Source: CAZFLD01 sp964519835 (GTDB lineage: Bacteria > Spirochaetota > Spirochaetia > DSM-27196 > CAZFLD01). From it: a stretch of DNA of 18,718 bases. The number at the start of each line of letters is the position of its first letter. Within the stretch, counting starts at the first letter, position 1. The translations under genes were made by a program, and so were the position numbers. The stretch is taken from NCBI GenBank assembly GCA_964519835.1, contig CAZFLD010000072.1, positions 1 through 18,718 of the forward strand, read 5' to 3'. The notes beneath the pieces are model-generated. The model was not told the origin of the DNA, made no database searches, and was given only the letters and a program-made list of their open reading frames with translations. Below are positions 6,059 to 14,356 of this stretch, in pieces.

Positions 6059-7582
6059 ATGAATGTACTTTTTAGCTTTGTAGGGAATCATGACCCTACG
6101 CATGACGGCGAGCTCGGACCCGTGTTATCGCTTCTGCACGCACGCGAGTTCGATGTTGTGTTTTTGCTTTGCACGGGAGATGAGTATGTAGAGCGCGCGC
6201 AGACGGTAGCCGGCGACGCAAAGGACGCCGGCATTACTGCTCGTTTCTATTTCGGCAGATTGGACCTCGTGTCTCCGGTGGATTACGAGGAGATCTACCA
6301 AAAACTCGTAACTGTGGTTACGCAGCTCGAGTCTCAAGTTGCGCATCGGGATCCCAAATACGCGGTCCTGTTGGATCCCGGTACACCACAAATGCAAACC
6401 GCGTGGTTTTTGCTTGTCGCCGGCGGAAACCTCGATGCCGAGCTACTCCAGGGAGTACCACCGCGCTTCGCCGGGGGCCGCTATGCCCTCCGGGTGGTAA
6501 ACGCAGGCTCGAGCGCCCTCCCCCGTGTGCTTGCCCCCGGCGACGGCAAACACGCCGGAAACGCGGCGCCGGAGGCGGCGGAAGCACCCGTTGAAACGGA
6601 GCAAAACTGGGTAACAAGCGGACAGCAGGCAATTATTGCCCAGTCGAGCTCGCTCAAAACAACGGTCGAGCGGGCGGCGCAGTTGGCTCAGTTCGACATT
6701 CCGATCCTTATCGACGGAGAGACGGGAACGGGAAAAGAGCTCCTCGCCAAACTCATCCACGAGAAGAGTCGTCGCAACCGCGGAGCGATGATCGCGGTCA
6801 ACTGTGCGGCCATCACCGACACGATTGCGGAGTCCGAGCTCTTTGGTCACGTCAAAGGAGCCTTTACCGGTGCCGCCAAGGATCGGCTTGGCTATGTCCG
6901 CGCCGCGCATAACGGCACGCTTTTTTTGGACGAGGTAGGCGATCTTCCCGCAACTACTCAGGCCAAGTTACTGCGCGTGCTCGCGGAGAACGAAGTGACG
7001 CCGGTGGGCTCCGATAGGGCTGTCCCCGTCAACGTACGTGTTATCGCCGCCACAAATCGTGACCTCGAGGAGATGGTCAAGACCGGCGACTTTCGCCGCG
7101 ATCTTCTCGAACGCATCAGGAAAAGCAGTCTGCCGGTTGCGCCGCTTCGGGATCGACCGGAGGACATCAACCCTCTTATCGACGCCACGATCGAGAAATG
7201 GAACCACATCTACGGTACGGATAGGCGGCTCGCGGAGGAAGCACGACGACGATTAAACGCATACGCCTGGCCGGGAAACGTTCGCCAGCTGATTGGCGCG
7301 GTGCAGGAGGCCTGCGCGTCTACCATCTCAGGTGAAATCACCACCCAACACCTCAGACCCGAAATAGCCGACCCCAACGCCGGGCAGCAGCAACCCGGAT
7401 TCGCGCCCCGCTTGCCCAAGTCCGGCATCGACCTCAAGACGCTTCTCTTTAATATAGAGGTCGATTTGGCGCGGCAGGCTCTGGATCAGAGCAATCACAA
7501 CGCCTCCGCCGCAGCTAAACTCCTCGGCCTTCAGGCTCCCGCTTTCCGAAAAGCGATGCGCGAGCGCTACGGCCTTGGGTGA
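6059..7582 (+). CDS. CARF-domain sigma-54-dependent transcriptional activator (RtcR-like layout)
   Basis: This 507-residue enhancer-binding protein has three parts. Residues 1-150 look like a CARF sensor: strand MNVLFSFVGN, then FDVVFLLCT, and the hallmark LDPGTPQMQTAW (105-116) followed by FLLVAGG and PPRFAGG. CARF domains bind cyclic oligoadenylates or related RNA-derived ligands; RtcR combines CARF with a sigma-54 AAA+ domain in the same order. Residues about 190-435 are the AAA+ domain: Walker A GETGTGKE (220-227), the sigma-54 contact loop GAFTGA (267-272), Walker B LFLDEVGD (288-295), DFRRDLLERI with the Arg fingers, and WPGNVRQL (404-411). Residues about 465-505 are a Fis-type helix-turn-helix (NASAAAKLLGL). 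ATG 6059 has GGGAG 5-9 nt upstream. It is divergent from the WYL fusion gene, its likely target. No rtcA/rtcB or CRISPR genes are in the window. Confidence 0.88.
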   Translation: MNVLFSFVGNHDPTHDGELGPVLSLLHAREFDVVFLLCTGDEYVERAQTVAGDAKDAGITARFYFGRLDLVSPVDYEEIYQKLVTVVTQLESQVAHRDPKYAVLLDPGTPQMQTAWFLLVAGGNLDAELLQGVPPRFAGGRYALRVVNAGSSALPRVLAPGDGKHAGNAAPEAAEAPVETEQNWVTSGQQAIIAQSSSLKTTVERAAQLAQFDIPILIDGETGTGKELLAKLIHEKSRRNRGAMIAVNCAAITDTIAESELFGHVKGAFTGAAKDRLGYVRAAHNGTLFLDEVGDLPATTQAKLLRVLAENEVTPVGSDRAVPVNVRVIAATNRDLEEMVKTGDFRRDLLERIRKSSLPVAPLRDRPEDINPLIDATIEKWNHIYGTDRRLAEEARRRLNAYAWPGNVRQLIGAVQEACASTISGEITTQHLRPEIADPNAGQQQPGFAPRLPKSGIDLKTLLFNIEVDLARQALDQSNHNASAAAKLLGLQAPAFRKAMRERYGLG

Positions 7583-7643
7583 CGGTGGGCTGGTGGACCA
7601 TGTACGCCTGCGCATTCCCATTGTGAAGTCTATTTTCTCTATA

Positions 7644-7672
7644 TTGACTATTTTTATAGAAAAGTTTATAAT
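7644..7672 (+). promoter_or_regulatory. Sigma-70 promoter of the hybrid sensor kinase gene
   Basis: TTGACT (7644-7649) and a perfect TATAAT (7667-7672) are separated by exactly 17 bp in an AT-rich patch. The ATG at 7679 follows the -10 box by 6 nt, so the predicted start point is at or next to the start codon and the mRNA would be leaderless; there is no Shine-Dalgarno. Confidence 0.75.
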
Positions 7673-7678
7673 TGTGGA

Positions 7679-10600
7679 ATGCGCCCAACAAACGTTTTGC
7701 CTGTGATTCTGCTGGTGGTTCTGCCTGCATCCATCGTGGGGGCGAGCGACGAGCTTCCGGGCAAGCTCCGATTTGATCATCTGGGAATCTCCGACGGTCT
7801 GTCAAACTCCTCCGTCTCTTCGATCGTAATTCACTATCCCATAATCTCATCCAGACCATGCACCTCGACGAGTCGGGAGTGATCTGGATCGGCACCTACG
7901 GCGGTCTATCGCGCTATGTTCCCGAAAGCGATTCGTTCGAGATTATCGGTGTCGATGGAGTCGCCGGGGAGACGCTTCCCTCACCGTATGTGATGAGCAT
8001 CGTTACCAATCCCCAAGATGACCATGTCCTTTGGCTGGGGACCTGGGACGGCGGCGTATCGCGCTTCGACACCCGGACCGGAGCAATCGAAACGATCGAG
8101 ATCCCCGACGACGACATCTACACAATGATATTCGACAGAAACGGGAGGCTTTGGGTAGGAACTTGGGGCGGAGGTCTTGCGATCGTCGATGTCCACAGCG
8201 GGGAAACACGCAGCATATCGACGGGTGATCGGGAAGACGAATCAGGCCTCGCCCACGACATCGCCTACTCCCTCCTGGAAGACGACTCGGGCATCGTTTG
8301 GATCGGCACCAACGGCGGGGGCATCAACTCGTACGTGCCGTGGGAAAATCAGTTCGAAACCTTCGAGAACGAGATAGGCAACCTCAACAGTATTCCGCCG
8401 GGCAAGATCAACTCCATTTGGGTGGACTCGAACAATGACGTCTGGGTTGGAACGTACACCGGAGGCGTTGGACGCTTCGACGCCGAGACCGGCAACGTGG
8501 ATCGCTACTCTCACGACCCCGACGACTCCTCGTCGCTTGGTAACGATATTGTAAACGCCATACTCCGCGACGCCCACGGTACACTGTGGGTCGGTACAAA
8601 CGGTGGGCTCGATCGTTTTGACTCAGACACCGACAGTTTTACGTCCGTCCGGTTGCGGGGCGAAGAGCCCCTCGAGAACGTTGTGTTTGATATCTACCAG
8701 GGACGGGNNNNNNNNNNNNNNNNNNNNNNNNNNNNNNNNNNNNNNNNNNNNNNNNNNNNNNNNNNNNNNNNNNNNNNNNNNNNNNNNNNNNNNNNNNNNN
8801 NNNNNNNGCTTTGTCCACGACGCCGATGACAACTCGAGCATAAGCGACAACTTCGTCCGCTGCATCACCCGCGACACCCACGGCTGGATTTGGGTTGGTA
8901 CGAATCAAGGGCTCAATCGCTACGATCCGTCGAAGAGAAGTTTCGTACGCTACCGGCATGATATCGACGATCCCGGCTCCCTGCCCAGCGATGACGTGAG
9001 GGCAATCTTCCAGGACTCCGAGGGTTCGTTGTGGATCGCGACGACCGGCGGGGGAGTCGCAAAGTACAACTATGACAACGACGGCTTCTCGCAGCTCTCA
9101 ACTCGAGAAGGACTGGCGAGCAACCATGTCGTCGGTATCCTGGAAGGAAGTCCGGGAGAGATCTGGTTTGCTACAAAACGGGGAGTCTCAGTCTATACAT
9201 CGGAAACCGGGGGATTTCGAACACTCAATGCGTCGAGCGGGCTTCTCTCCAACGAGTTGACCGAGGCCACGGCGAAAGGCCCCGACGGCCGACTCTACTT
9301 CGGCGGCGCCGGCGGCGTTACCGTCGTCGACCCCGATCAGCACGCCGCAGACGAGTTCGAGCCGCCGATCGTCATAACCCACTTCGAAGTCCTCGGACAC
9401 AAACGGTCGCTTTCGCTCGACTCGGACGGCAGCTATGAGGTGGTTGAGCTGAGTGACTCCGAGAAGTTTTTTTCGTTCGAGTACGCCGCCCTAGACTATT
9501 CGACTCCTTCCCATAACACATACGCGTATATGCTTGAGGGCTTTGATAAAGAATGGCAATACGTGGGTAACCGCAACTACGCCGGCTACACGAATCTAAG
9601 GCCGGGCGAGTATGTGCTTCGTATTCGTGGTGCCGGGAGCCGGGGGAACTGGAACCAAGAAGGTGTCACACTTCCAATCGTAGTTCTCCCACCCTGGTGG
9701 CAGTCTACGCCGGCGCTTGTTGGTTACGTGATTTTGACCGTGGCCATGCTCGCGTGGGTGTACGCGGCGCTAACCCGCAAGCAGCGCCTCGCCCGCGAAA
9801 GCATTGCGAAGCAGAAACGTATTAATAAAAAGCTCGAGCAAAAAGTCGCTGAGCGGACCGCGGAGATCGAAACGTCGCGCACGCTCGCCGAGAAGGCGAC
9901 CCTCGAGAAGTCGCGGTTCCTCGCGAACATGAGCCATGAGATTCGCACGCCCTTGACCGGGATGAGCGGCATGATGGCGCTGCTGTCCCGTACCGAGCTC
10001 GATGAGGCGCAGAGCGAGTATCTTTGCTACCTAAAGACTTCGGCGGAAAACCTTACGACACTTGTAAATGATCTTCTTGACCTCGAGCGTATTGAATCCG
10101 GCGAGTTGCGCCTGGTGTCGGAGCCGTTCTCTATTTCAGGAGCAATGCAATACGTTGATCACCTTTTCCGACCGGCGGCCGAGGAGAAAGGCTTATCGCT
10201 CAGTCTCCACATGGAACTCGACAAACATGGTGACACGGTGCGCGGAGACCGGAGCCGACTCGTACAGGTACTTACCAACCTTGTGAGCAACGCCGTTAAG
10301 TACACCGCCGAGGGCACAGTCGAGATCCGTGTGTCCGCTGAGACACGACAGGACTCCCTAAGGTGTTACCGCTTTGAGGTTTCCGATAGCGGTATCGGAT
10401 TCGACGCCACCGAAGAAGGCCTTGTTTTCGAGCGCTTTAGGCAGTTGGACAACGGATACTCTAAATCCGGTCGCGGCGTCGGCCTCGGGCTCTCCATCGT
10501 CAAGCAGGTAGTCGATACGATGGGTGGCACCGTAGAAGTTCAGAGCAAGAAGGGTGTCGGTAGTCGCTTTATCGTGACACTCCCTCTTGAGGCTGAGACG

Positions 10601-11071
10601 GGCACAGGGGTTAACGACGATTCTTTGACCACAAAAGCAACTTCCGCCGCCGAGGATTATCAAACCGTCCCAGGAGTCGCCGCCGCCAAGGCCAAGTTGC
10701 TTGTCTGCGAAGATGAGGTCGTCAATCGACTCTACCTAAGCAGGTACTTGGGAGCAAAGGGATTTGTGGTAGAGGTAGCGGGCGATGGAAATCAGGCACT
10801 CGAGCGGGCTACCCAAGGAGACGTCGACCTTGTGCTTATGGACATTGGTATGCCGGGAATGAACGGTCTCGAGGCCGCCGAGAGCATCAGGGCGTGGGAG
10901 CACGCCCAAGGACGCGCCCCAATGCCCATCATCGCACTAACTGCACATAGCTACCCCGAGGATATCGCCCGCTGTGAGCAGGCGGGAATGAACGGTCATG
11001 TCGAAAAGCCGATTCGCGAGGCAACTCTGGATGCCGCGATTGAGGAGGCGCTGTCCGCGGCAAAACCCTGA
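7679..11071 (+). CDS. Hybrid sensor histidine kinase: two-component propeller, Y_Y_Y, HisKA, HATPase, receiver (interrupted)
   Basis: Three frame segments make up one gene. The first, from ATG 7679, encodes a signal peptide and the start of propeller blade 1 (FDHLGISDGLSNSSVSSIV), then shifts frame near 7825. The second runs to the N gap and the third from 8808 to the stop. Propeller half-repeats of the type D-x-G-x-hWhGT-x-GGL-x-xhD recur at least nine times (e.g. WIGTYGGLSRY, WVGTNGGLDRFD, WVGTNQGLNRYD). Next come a Y_Y_Y beta-sandwich (about 9370-9700), one membrane helix (about 9715-9775), a coiled linker, HisKA with the phospho-acceptor His in NMSHEIRTP (codon 9935-9937), HATPase_c (DSGIGFD, GRGVGLGLSIV) and a receiver with phospho-acceptor Asp in LMDIGMPGMNG (codon 10841-10843) and Lys in EKPI. 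It should sense a periplasmic, often carbohydrate, ligand. No DNA-binding domain is attached, so a separate output protein is needed. Confidence 0.85.
8708..8807. other. Assembly gap of 100 N
   Basis: Exactly 100 unknown bases lie inside the propeller-repeat part of the sensor kinase. The length is the conventional placeholder, so the real size is unknown. The coding frame before the gap (frame 1) and after it (frame 2) differ, consistent with a true length that is not 100. Near-identical blades probably stopped the assembler. Confidence 0.95.
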
Positions 11072-11109
11072 TGCTGAGCGCGACTGAAACGAGCCACTTG
11101 TGGCGGCCC

Positions 11110-11148
11110 ACAGACCACGGCCCGCCGAGGTGGTTGAAGTCGGTCTGT
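11110..11148. terminator. Inverted repeat between convergent genes, possible bidirectional terminator
   Basis: ACAGACC (11110-11116) and GGTCTGT (11142-11148) can pair around a GC-rich 25-nt interior. It lies in the 79-bp space between the convergent ends of the sensor kinase and the PIN toxin. No T-run is present, so the call is weak. Confidence 0.3.
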
Positions 11149-11150
11149 AA

Positions 11151-11597
11151 TCAAATCTCGGCCACGGCGACCGTCTCGAGCCCCACCACTCGCGCGAGCC
11201 TGAGCTGCCGATCATCGTTTGTCAGGAAAAACGCGCAATCGGCCATCAATGCGGCGGCAACATGTAGGACATCCAGCGAGCGAGTTCCAAGGGTTGGCGT
11301 GTGGCGCCGGGCCAGTTCGCCGGCCTTCGACCAGAGTGCTGCCTGATCCGGCAATACCGGCAACAACACACCTGATACGCGATCCTCCGCGATTGCGCGC
11401 ATGGCGGAGGAGCATTGTTCCTCTTCGATCTCTTTTCGATAAACCTTTAATGCAAAGGCGTTGCTCAACTCCAGGTCGTGAAGCACGGTCCATACCATAG
11501 GACCACCTTGGCGTGACACCCACCGCGCAACCGCGTCGCTCTCCGGTTCCGGGTAATAGAGTTTCGCAAGAGCACTCGTGTCCACATAGAGTCTCAT
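11151..11597 (-). CDS. vapC: PIN-domain ribonuclease toxin (VapC-like)
   Basis: This 148-residue protein is a PIN-fold RNase of the VapC type. The acidic metal-binding residues are visible: D6 in YVDTSALAKLY, a Glu in DLELSNAF near residue 43, the Asp in SLDVLHVAAAL near 109, and the C-terminal FLTNDDRQLRLA segment. VapC toxins cleave tRNA, rRNA or mRNA with Mg2+ and are held inactive by the partner antitoxin. The start ATG overlaps the antitoxin stop by 4 nt (ATGA), the usual translational coupling of such pairs. The length (about 130-150 residues) is normal and all key residues are present, so it should be active. The target RNA cannot be predicted. Confidence 0.88.
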   Translation of the reverse strand: MRLYVDTSALAKLYYPEPESDAVARWVSRQGGPMVWTVLHDLELSNAFALKVYRKEIEEEQCSSAMRAIAEDRVSGVLLPVLPDQAALWSKAGELARRHTPTLGTRSLDVLHVAAALMADCAFFLTNDDRQLRLARVVGLETVAVAEI

Positions 11598-11833
11598 GAC
11601 CGTTCGTCTCGATCCGACTCCACAACCTCGCTCAACGGCACGCCGTTTCCCTCCTTGAATATCTCACGAGCCCGCCTCGTGAAGTCCGGAAGCTCCGGGT
11701 TATCGTTACGCGGCGGCACGATCCGAGCTACGACCTGGTTCCGCCGTGTAAGCAAAACCTCCTCGCCTTGATCAACGTACTTTAGTATGCGGCTCAAGTG
11801 GTGCTGTGCCTCTCCGACGCTCGCCTTCTTCAT
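11594..11833 (-). CDS. Phd/YefM-like antitoxin of the PIN toxin
   Basis: This 79-residue protein has the Phd/YefM fold: VGEAQHHLSRILKYVDQG then EEVLLTRRNQVVARIVP, an N-terminal dimerisation and DNA-binding module. A charged, probably disordered C-terminal tail (about 45-79) is where such antitoxins wrap the toxin. It is first in a two-gene operon with the PIN toxin, whose start overlaps its stop by 4 nt. A perfect 6-bp-arm palindrome touches the start codon, which fits autorepression by the antitoxin or the complex. The ATG at 11833 has no Shine-Dalgarno but has a -10-like TATATT 6 nt upstream. By function this would be called vapB, although the fold is Phd-like. Confidence 0.85.
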   Translation of the reverse strand: MKKASVGEAQHHLSRILKYVDQGEEVLLTRRNQVVARIVPPRNDNPELPDFTRRAREIFKEGNGVPLSEVVESDRDERS

Positions 11834-11849
11834 GCGTTAAATATAACGC
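11834..11849 (-). promoter_or_regulatory. Palindromic operator with embedded -10 box at the antitoxin start
   Basis: GCGTTA-AATA-TAACGC is an inverted repeat with perfect 6-bp arms directly before the antitoxin ATG. On the minus strand it contains TATATT (11845-11840), a -10-like box ending 6 nt before the ATG. Bound antitoxin would cover the -10 box. A weak TTGCAC lies 18 bp further upstream. Confidence 0.6.
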
Positions 11850-12020
11850 ACACAGACGCAGCGTGCAACGTCGCTTGAGTTGCTCGGGGCCCACACCGCT
11901 CACCTGGAGCAAGCCCATAAGCAGCCCCACCTCCCCGTCCTCGAATCCAAGACCCGGTGAAGCTGTCGCTGCCTTGGATAAAGCCTTTGGCTCCAGGGTC
12001 GATAGACATGGGACATCGTA

Positions 12021-12404
12021 TCAGTCGGTTCCTCGCGGCGCCACAAGGTCGCGGTACGTTGTTACACGCAGATTGTGGTCTTCTAGAAGTGCGGCCCACG
12101 GGGCCGCGAGGATAGTCTCGATATCGGGCGACCCCCAATACGCTCCGACCGTGGTGTCAGGATGGGCGATCCCAGCGTGTTCCAAAGCAGCCCGGTTTGC
12201 GCGCATCGCACTGAGCCCTGCGTAGGGGAGTAGCTCGATAATCCGCAAGCCATGGATCCCAAATGCCTTTGTTACCTGATCCATACCGTTTTGCCGGACG
12301 GGCGCGTTCGCGAACGCGGAGTCAAGGAAACTGAGGAGAACGGGACTCCGAACCGGTACACGGTACTCCGTTGCCAGAGAAAGAACGAGTTCGAAAGGTG
12401 AGAT
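12021..12404 (-). pseudogene. ChbG/YdjC-family carbohydrate deacetylase, C-terminal remnant
   Basis: The minus-strand frame is open from a TAA at 12405-12407 down to the TGA at 12021. It begins with PFELVLSLATEYRVPVRSP, the family segment that follows the metal-binding HxHxH motif (usually HP-x-hF-x-x-hhxLAxEYxVPxR). It goes on to LEHAGIAHPDTTVGAYWG, matching the AGI-x-x-pD-x-hhGhYY segment, and ends SPDIETILAAPWAALLEDHNL, resembling the C-terminal helix and RDL end. The N-terminal half with the catalytic Asp and metal His residues is missing. The ELMCHPGY region expected between AYWG and SPDIE is also missing, so an internal deletion has joined the pieces in frame. An ATG at 12284 exists, but the product could not be an active deacetylase. 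Identified by family pattern only. Confidence 0.5.
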
Positions 12405-12475
12405 TTAGGTGGACGCCAAGAAAAGCGCTTTTTTGTTGACTCCGACTGCACGGGCCGGGCTTGGTCGCCGGCCGA

Positions 12476-12850
12476 TCACCGCCTTGCCGGAACCTCGGCC
12501 TCGCCTATGTAGCGGACAATCTTGTCGATACGTGCGTCGAGGAGATGGCCAAGAGCAGGGACATACCCATGGTCCGCGATGCGTCGATCCAGGACTTCGC
12601 GGGCCAAGTCCGCGGCGTCATCGACGCTCTCCGCTGGGCACCCGCGCACGTCGTCTAGTCCGTGAAGGCAGTCGTGCAATCCAAGCACTTCGTTTAGTAG
12701 AACTACGAAGTTCTCGTTGCGAACGTAGTCGCTGATTTCCCGCCGCGCAAGGCGGTCGTCGAGTGTGTTGAGGAGCATGCTTAGTTCGTCTTGTATGCTT
12801 TCGATCTCTAGGGCGAGGACCTTTAGGAATCTCTGCACCTGTGGGTTCAC
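12476..12850 (-). CDS. Hypothetical protein, helical
   Basis: I do not recognise this 124-residue protein. It starts with GTG at 12850, preceded by a weak GGA about 4 nt upstream. The first 60 residues look like a real, mostly helical protein with heptad-like spacing (FLKVLALEIESIQDELSMLLNTL), then LNEVLGLHDCLHGLDD, and a second half with acidic and Arg-rich helices. There is no signal peptide, membrane segment or catalytic motif. An imperfect dyad, ATAAC (12864-12868) with GTTAT (12877-12881), lies just upstream in an AT-rich patch and could be its promoter or operator. Neighbours are a deacetylase remnant and an IS110-family element, so it may be accessory cargo. Confidence 0.5.
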   Translation of the reverse strand: MNPQVQRFLKVLALEIESIQDELSMLLNTLDDRLARREISDYVRNENFVVLLNEVLGLHDCLHGLDDVRGCPAESVDDAADLAREVLDRRIADHGYVPALGHLLDARIDKIVRYIGEAEVPARR

Positions 12851-13256
12851 ATTTCCAATAATGATAACGATAGGTTGTTATGTTTTCGCGTCAAGCGTCG
12901 GTGAGGCGCCTTTTGCGGTCGGTGACTGGTCGGCGGCGGCCGCCGCCTGCTCGGTCCTGCAGCCGTGGGTGTTAGACTGGTCTTGATCACAAGCAATCCG
13001 GAAGCGCAGAGATCAGGACGGTCGATGGCATGTAGCTTTTCTGTGGCGCTCCGTAGTAGCGGATTGCGACCACGCTGATAGGTTTGGCAGACCACCGACC
13101 GCATCCGTACCAACAGAATAGCACGCCCGAGTGGCGATGCTGCCCTGGTCGGTTTCTTCGAAACCAGCTCGGGTATGCATCCTCAATAGTGGAACGGAAC
13201 GTATAACCGACATCGGTACTCTGCTCTCTTGCTTTCAGGGGAACGAGGAGGAGACG
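12851..13256. other. Non-coding stretch upstream of the IS110-family transposase
   Basis: These 406 bp hold no convincing gene. The first 40 bp are AT-rich and probably the promoter of the divergent hypothetical gene. The rest likely contains the left end and 5' non-coding region of the IS110-family element, where the bridge RNA is encoded in that family. I could not fix the element's end; IS110 elements usually lack terminal inverted repeats. Confidence 0.4.
13126..13173 (+). ncRNA. Structured element, candidate bridge-RNA stem of the IS110-family element
   Basis: A nested hairpin is visible: CCCGAG (13126-13131) pairs with CTCGGG (13168-13173), CTGGT (13145-13149) with ACCAG (13163-13167), and TTC with GAA around a TTC tip. 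The 3' side is continuous while the 5' side has a 13-nt unpaired stretch (13132-13144), giving a large asymmetric internal loop. Bridge RNAs of IS110 elements have such loops in the non-coding end next to the transposase. That this is one is an inference. Confidence 0.3.
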
Positions 13257-14152
13257 ATGGTCACACGATTTTACGGTATCGACCGGCACAAGAAGTATTC
13301 GACGGTGTCTGTCCTTAATCGAGACGGGCGCGAGCTTCGATTCTTGCGCTCATGCCAGATGGAGGCGTATCTCGCTGAGTTGGGTCCGGAAGACGCGGTT
13401 GTCATGGAGGCGTCATCCCGACGGTGTACAAGCCGCGCGACGTGGTCCGCACGCTGCGCCGGCTGTTTGCGAGCTACAACCTCCTCGATCGCCGGATCCG
13501 TATACTGAAGAACACCATCCAGGCGATGCTCACAGAGGACGGGGTGACCTTGAGGTCAACCGAGCGCACCCGTTTGTTTAAGGGTAAAGAGTCGGTCTCC
13601 GATAAGCTGGATGATCACCTCCTCTCGGAGGTAATCGTTGACGCGCTGCAGATTCAGGTCGATCTGCTACGGACTATCACTGAATCGAAAGAGCGGCTCA
13701 GTCGCAAGATCATCGAGGCGAGTGCTCCGCTCAACGAACGGATCCGGCTCCTGATAGCCATCCCCGGCATCACTCCGCTGACCGCCTCGGCATTCCTCGC
13801 CGACATCGGGGATGTCCACCGGTTCCCGAGCCTCCGGCGTATAAACGCCTATCTCGGTTTGCTACCGCGGTGTCACGACTCAGGCGGCAAAAGTCGGCCC
13901 GGGCACATCACCCGGGAATCGCGCAAGCTCAGCCGGACAATTTTCACGCAGTCGATCTACCAGACGATCAAAGCAAGGCGCGGCAGTGGCCGGGCGCGTA
14001 TCGCAATGATCCGGCGGTTGTGCGGCGCAATGCACCGGATGCTCTTGCAAGGCGAGCAATTCCACTGGTTGAACGAGGAACTGTATCGGCGAAAACTCGT
14101 CGCGTCTCAAAAAACCTTGGAGGAACGCAAAAGAGAGCGAGAGGCTGCTTGA
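13257..14152 (+). pseudogene. IS110-family transposase with internal deletion and frameshift
   Basis: ATG 13257 follows a strong GAGGAGGAG ribosome binding site. The first part (frame of 13257) is the N-terminal DEDD/RuvC-like domain: FYGIDRHKKYSTVSVLNRDG with the first catalytic Asp, and DAVVMEAS with the catalytic Glu. Directly after MEAS (about 13418) similarity continues in another frame with IPTVYKPRDVVRTLRRLF. Intact relatives have about 60 residues there, including the D-x-x-D motif (KTDxxDA type). The C-terminal Transposase_20 domain is complete: IPGITPLTASAFLADIGDVHRF, GLLPRCHDSGGKSRPGHIT and the Ser-containing RRGSGRARIAM region. Loss of the last two Asp residues plus the frameshift should make it inactive; it could be moved only by an intact copy elsewhere. 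Confidence 0.85.
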
Positions 14153-14356
14153 CACAAAAACAAAGTGGCTCCTCAGCGTCTTCGTGGGCGCACCGCGTGG
14201 TCGGTCGAACACCCAGGGGTTGCAACTGGCCGAGGCAAATGCACTCGCTCGCGATGTGCCCAATCTGGTGGTCGGTGGAATCGCCATAGCGGAGCGCCAC
14301 GTCCACCACGATCCGTGTGGCTCCCGCTCGGGAATCCAACCGGACCGACGGGAGCG

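Noticed and set aside
12461..12658. Plus-strand frame antisense to the small hypothetical protein
   Set aside because: It contains some protein-like segments, but the minus-strand frame is longer and more regular at its N-terminus. Neither is certain.
13151..13165. GGTTTC-TTC-GAAACC as a simple terminator
   Set aside because: It has no T-run and no gene ends before it. The wider nested pairing fits a structured RNA upstream of the transposase better.
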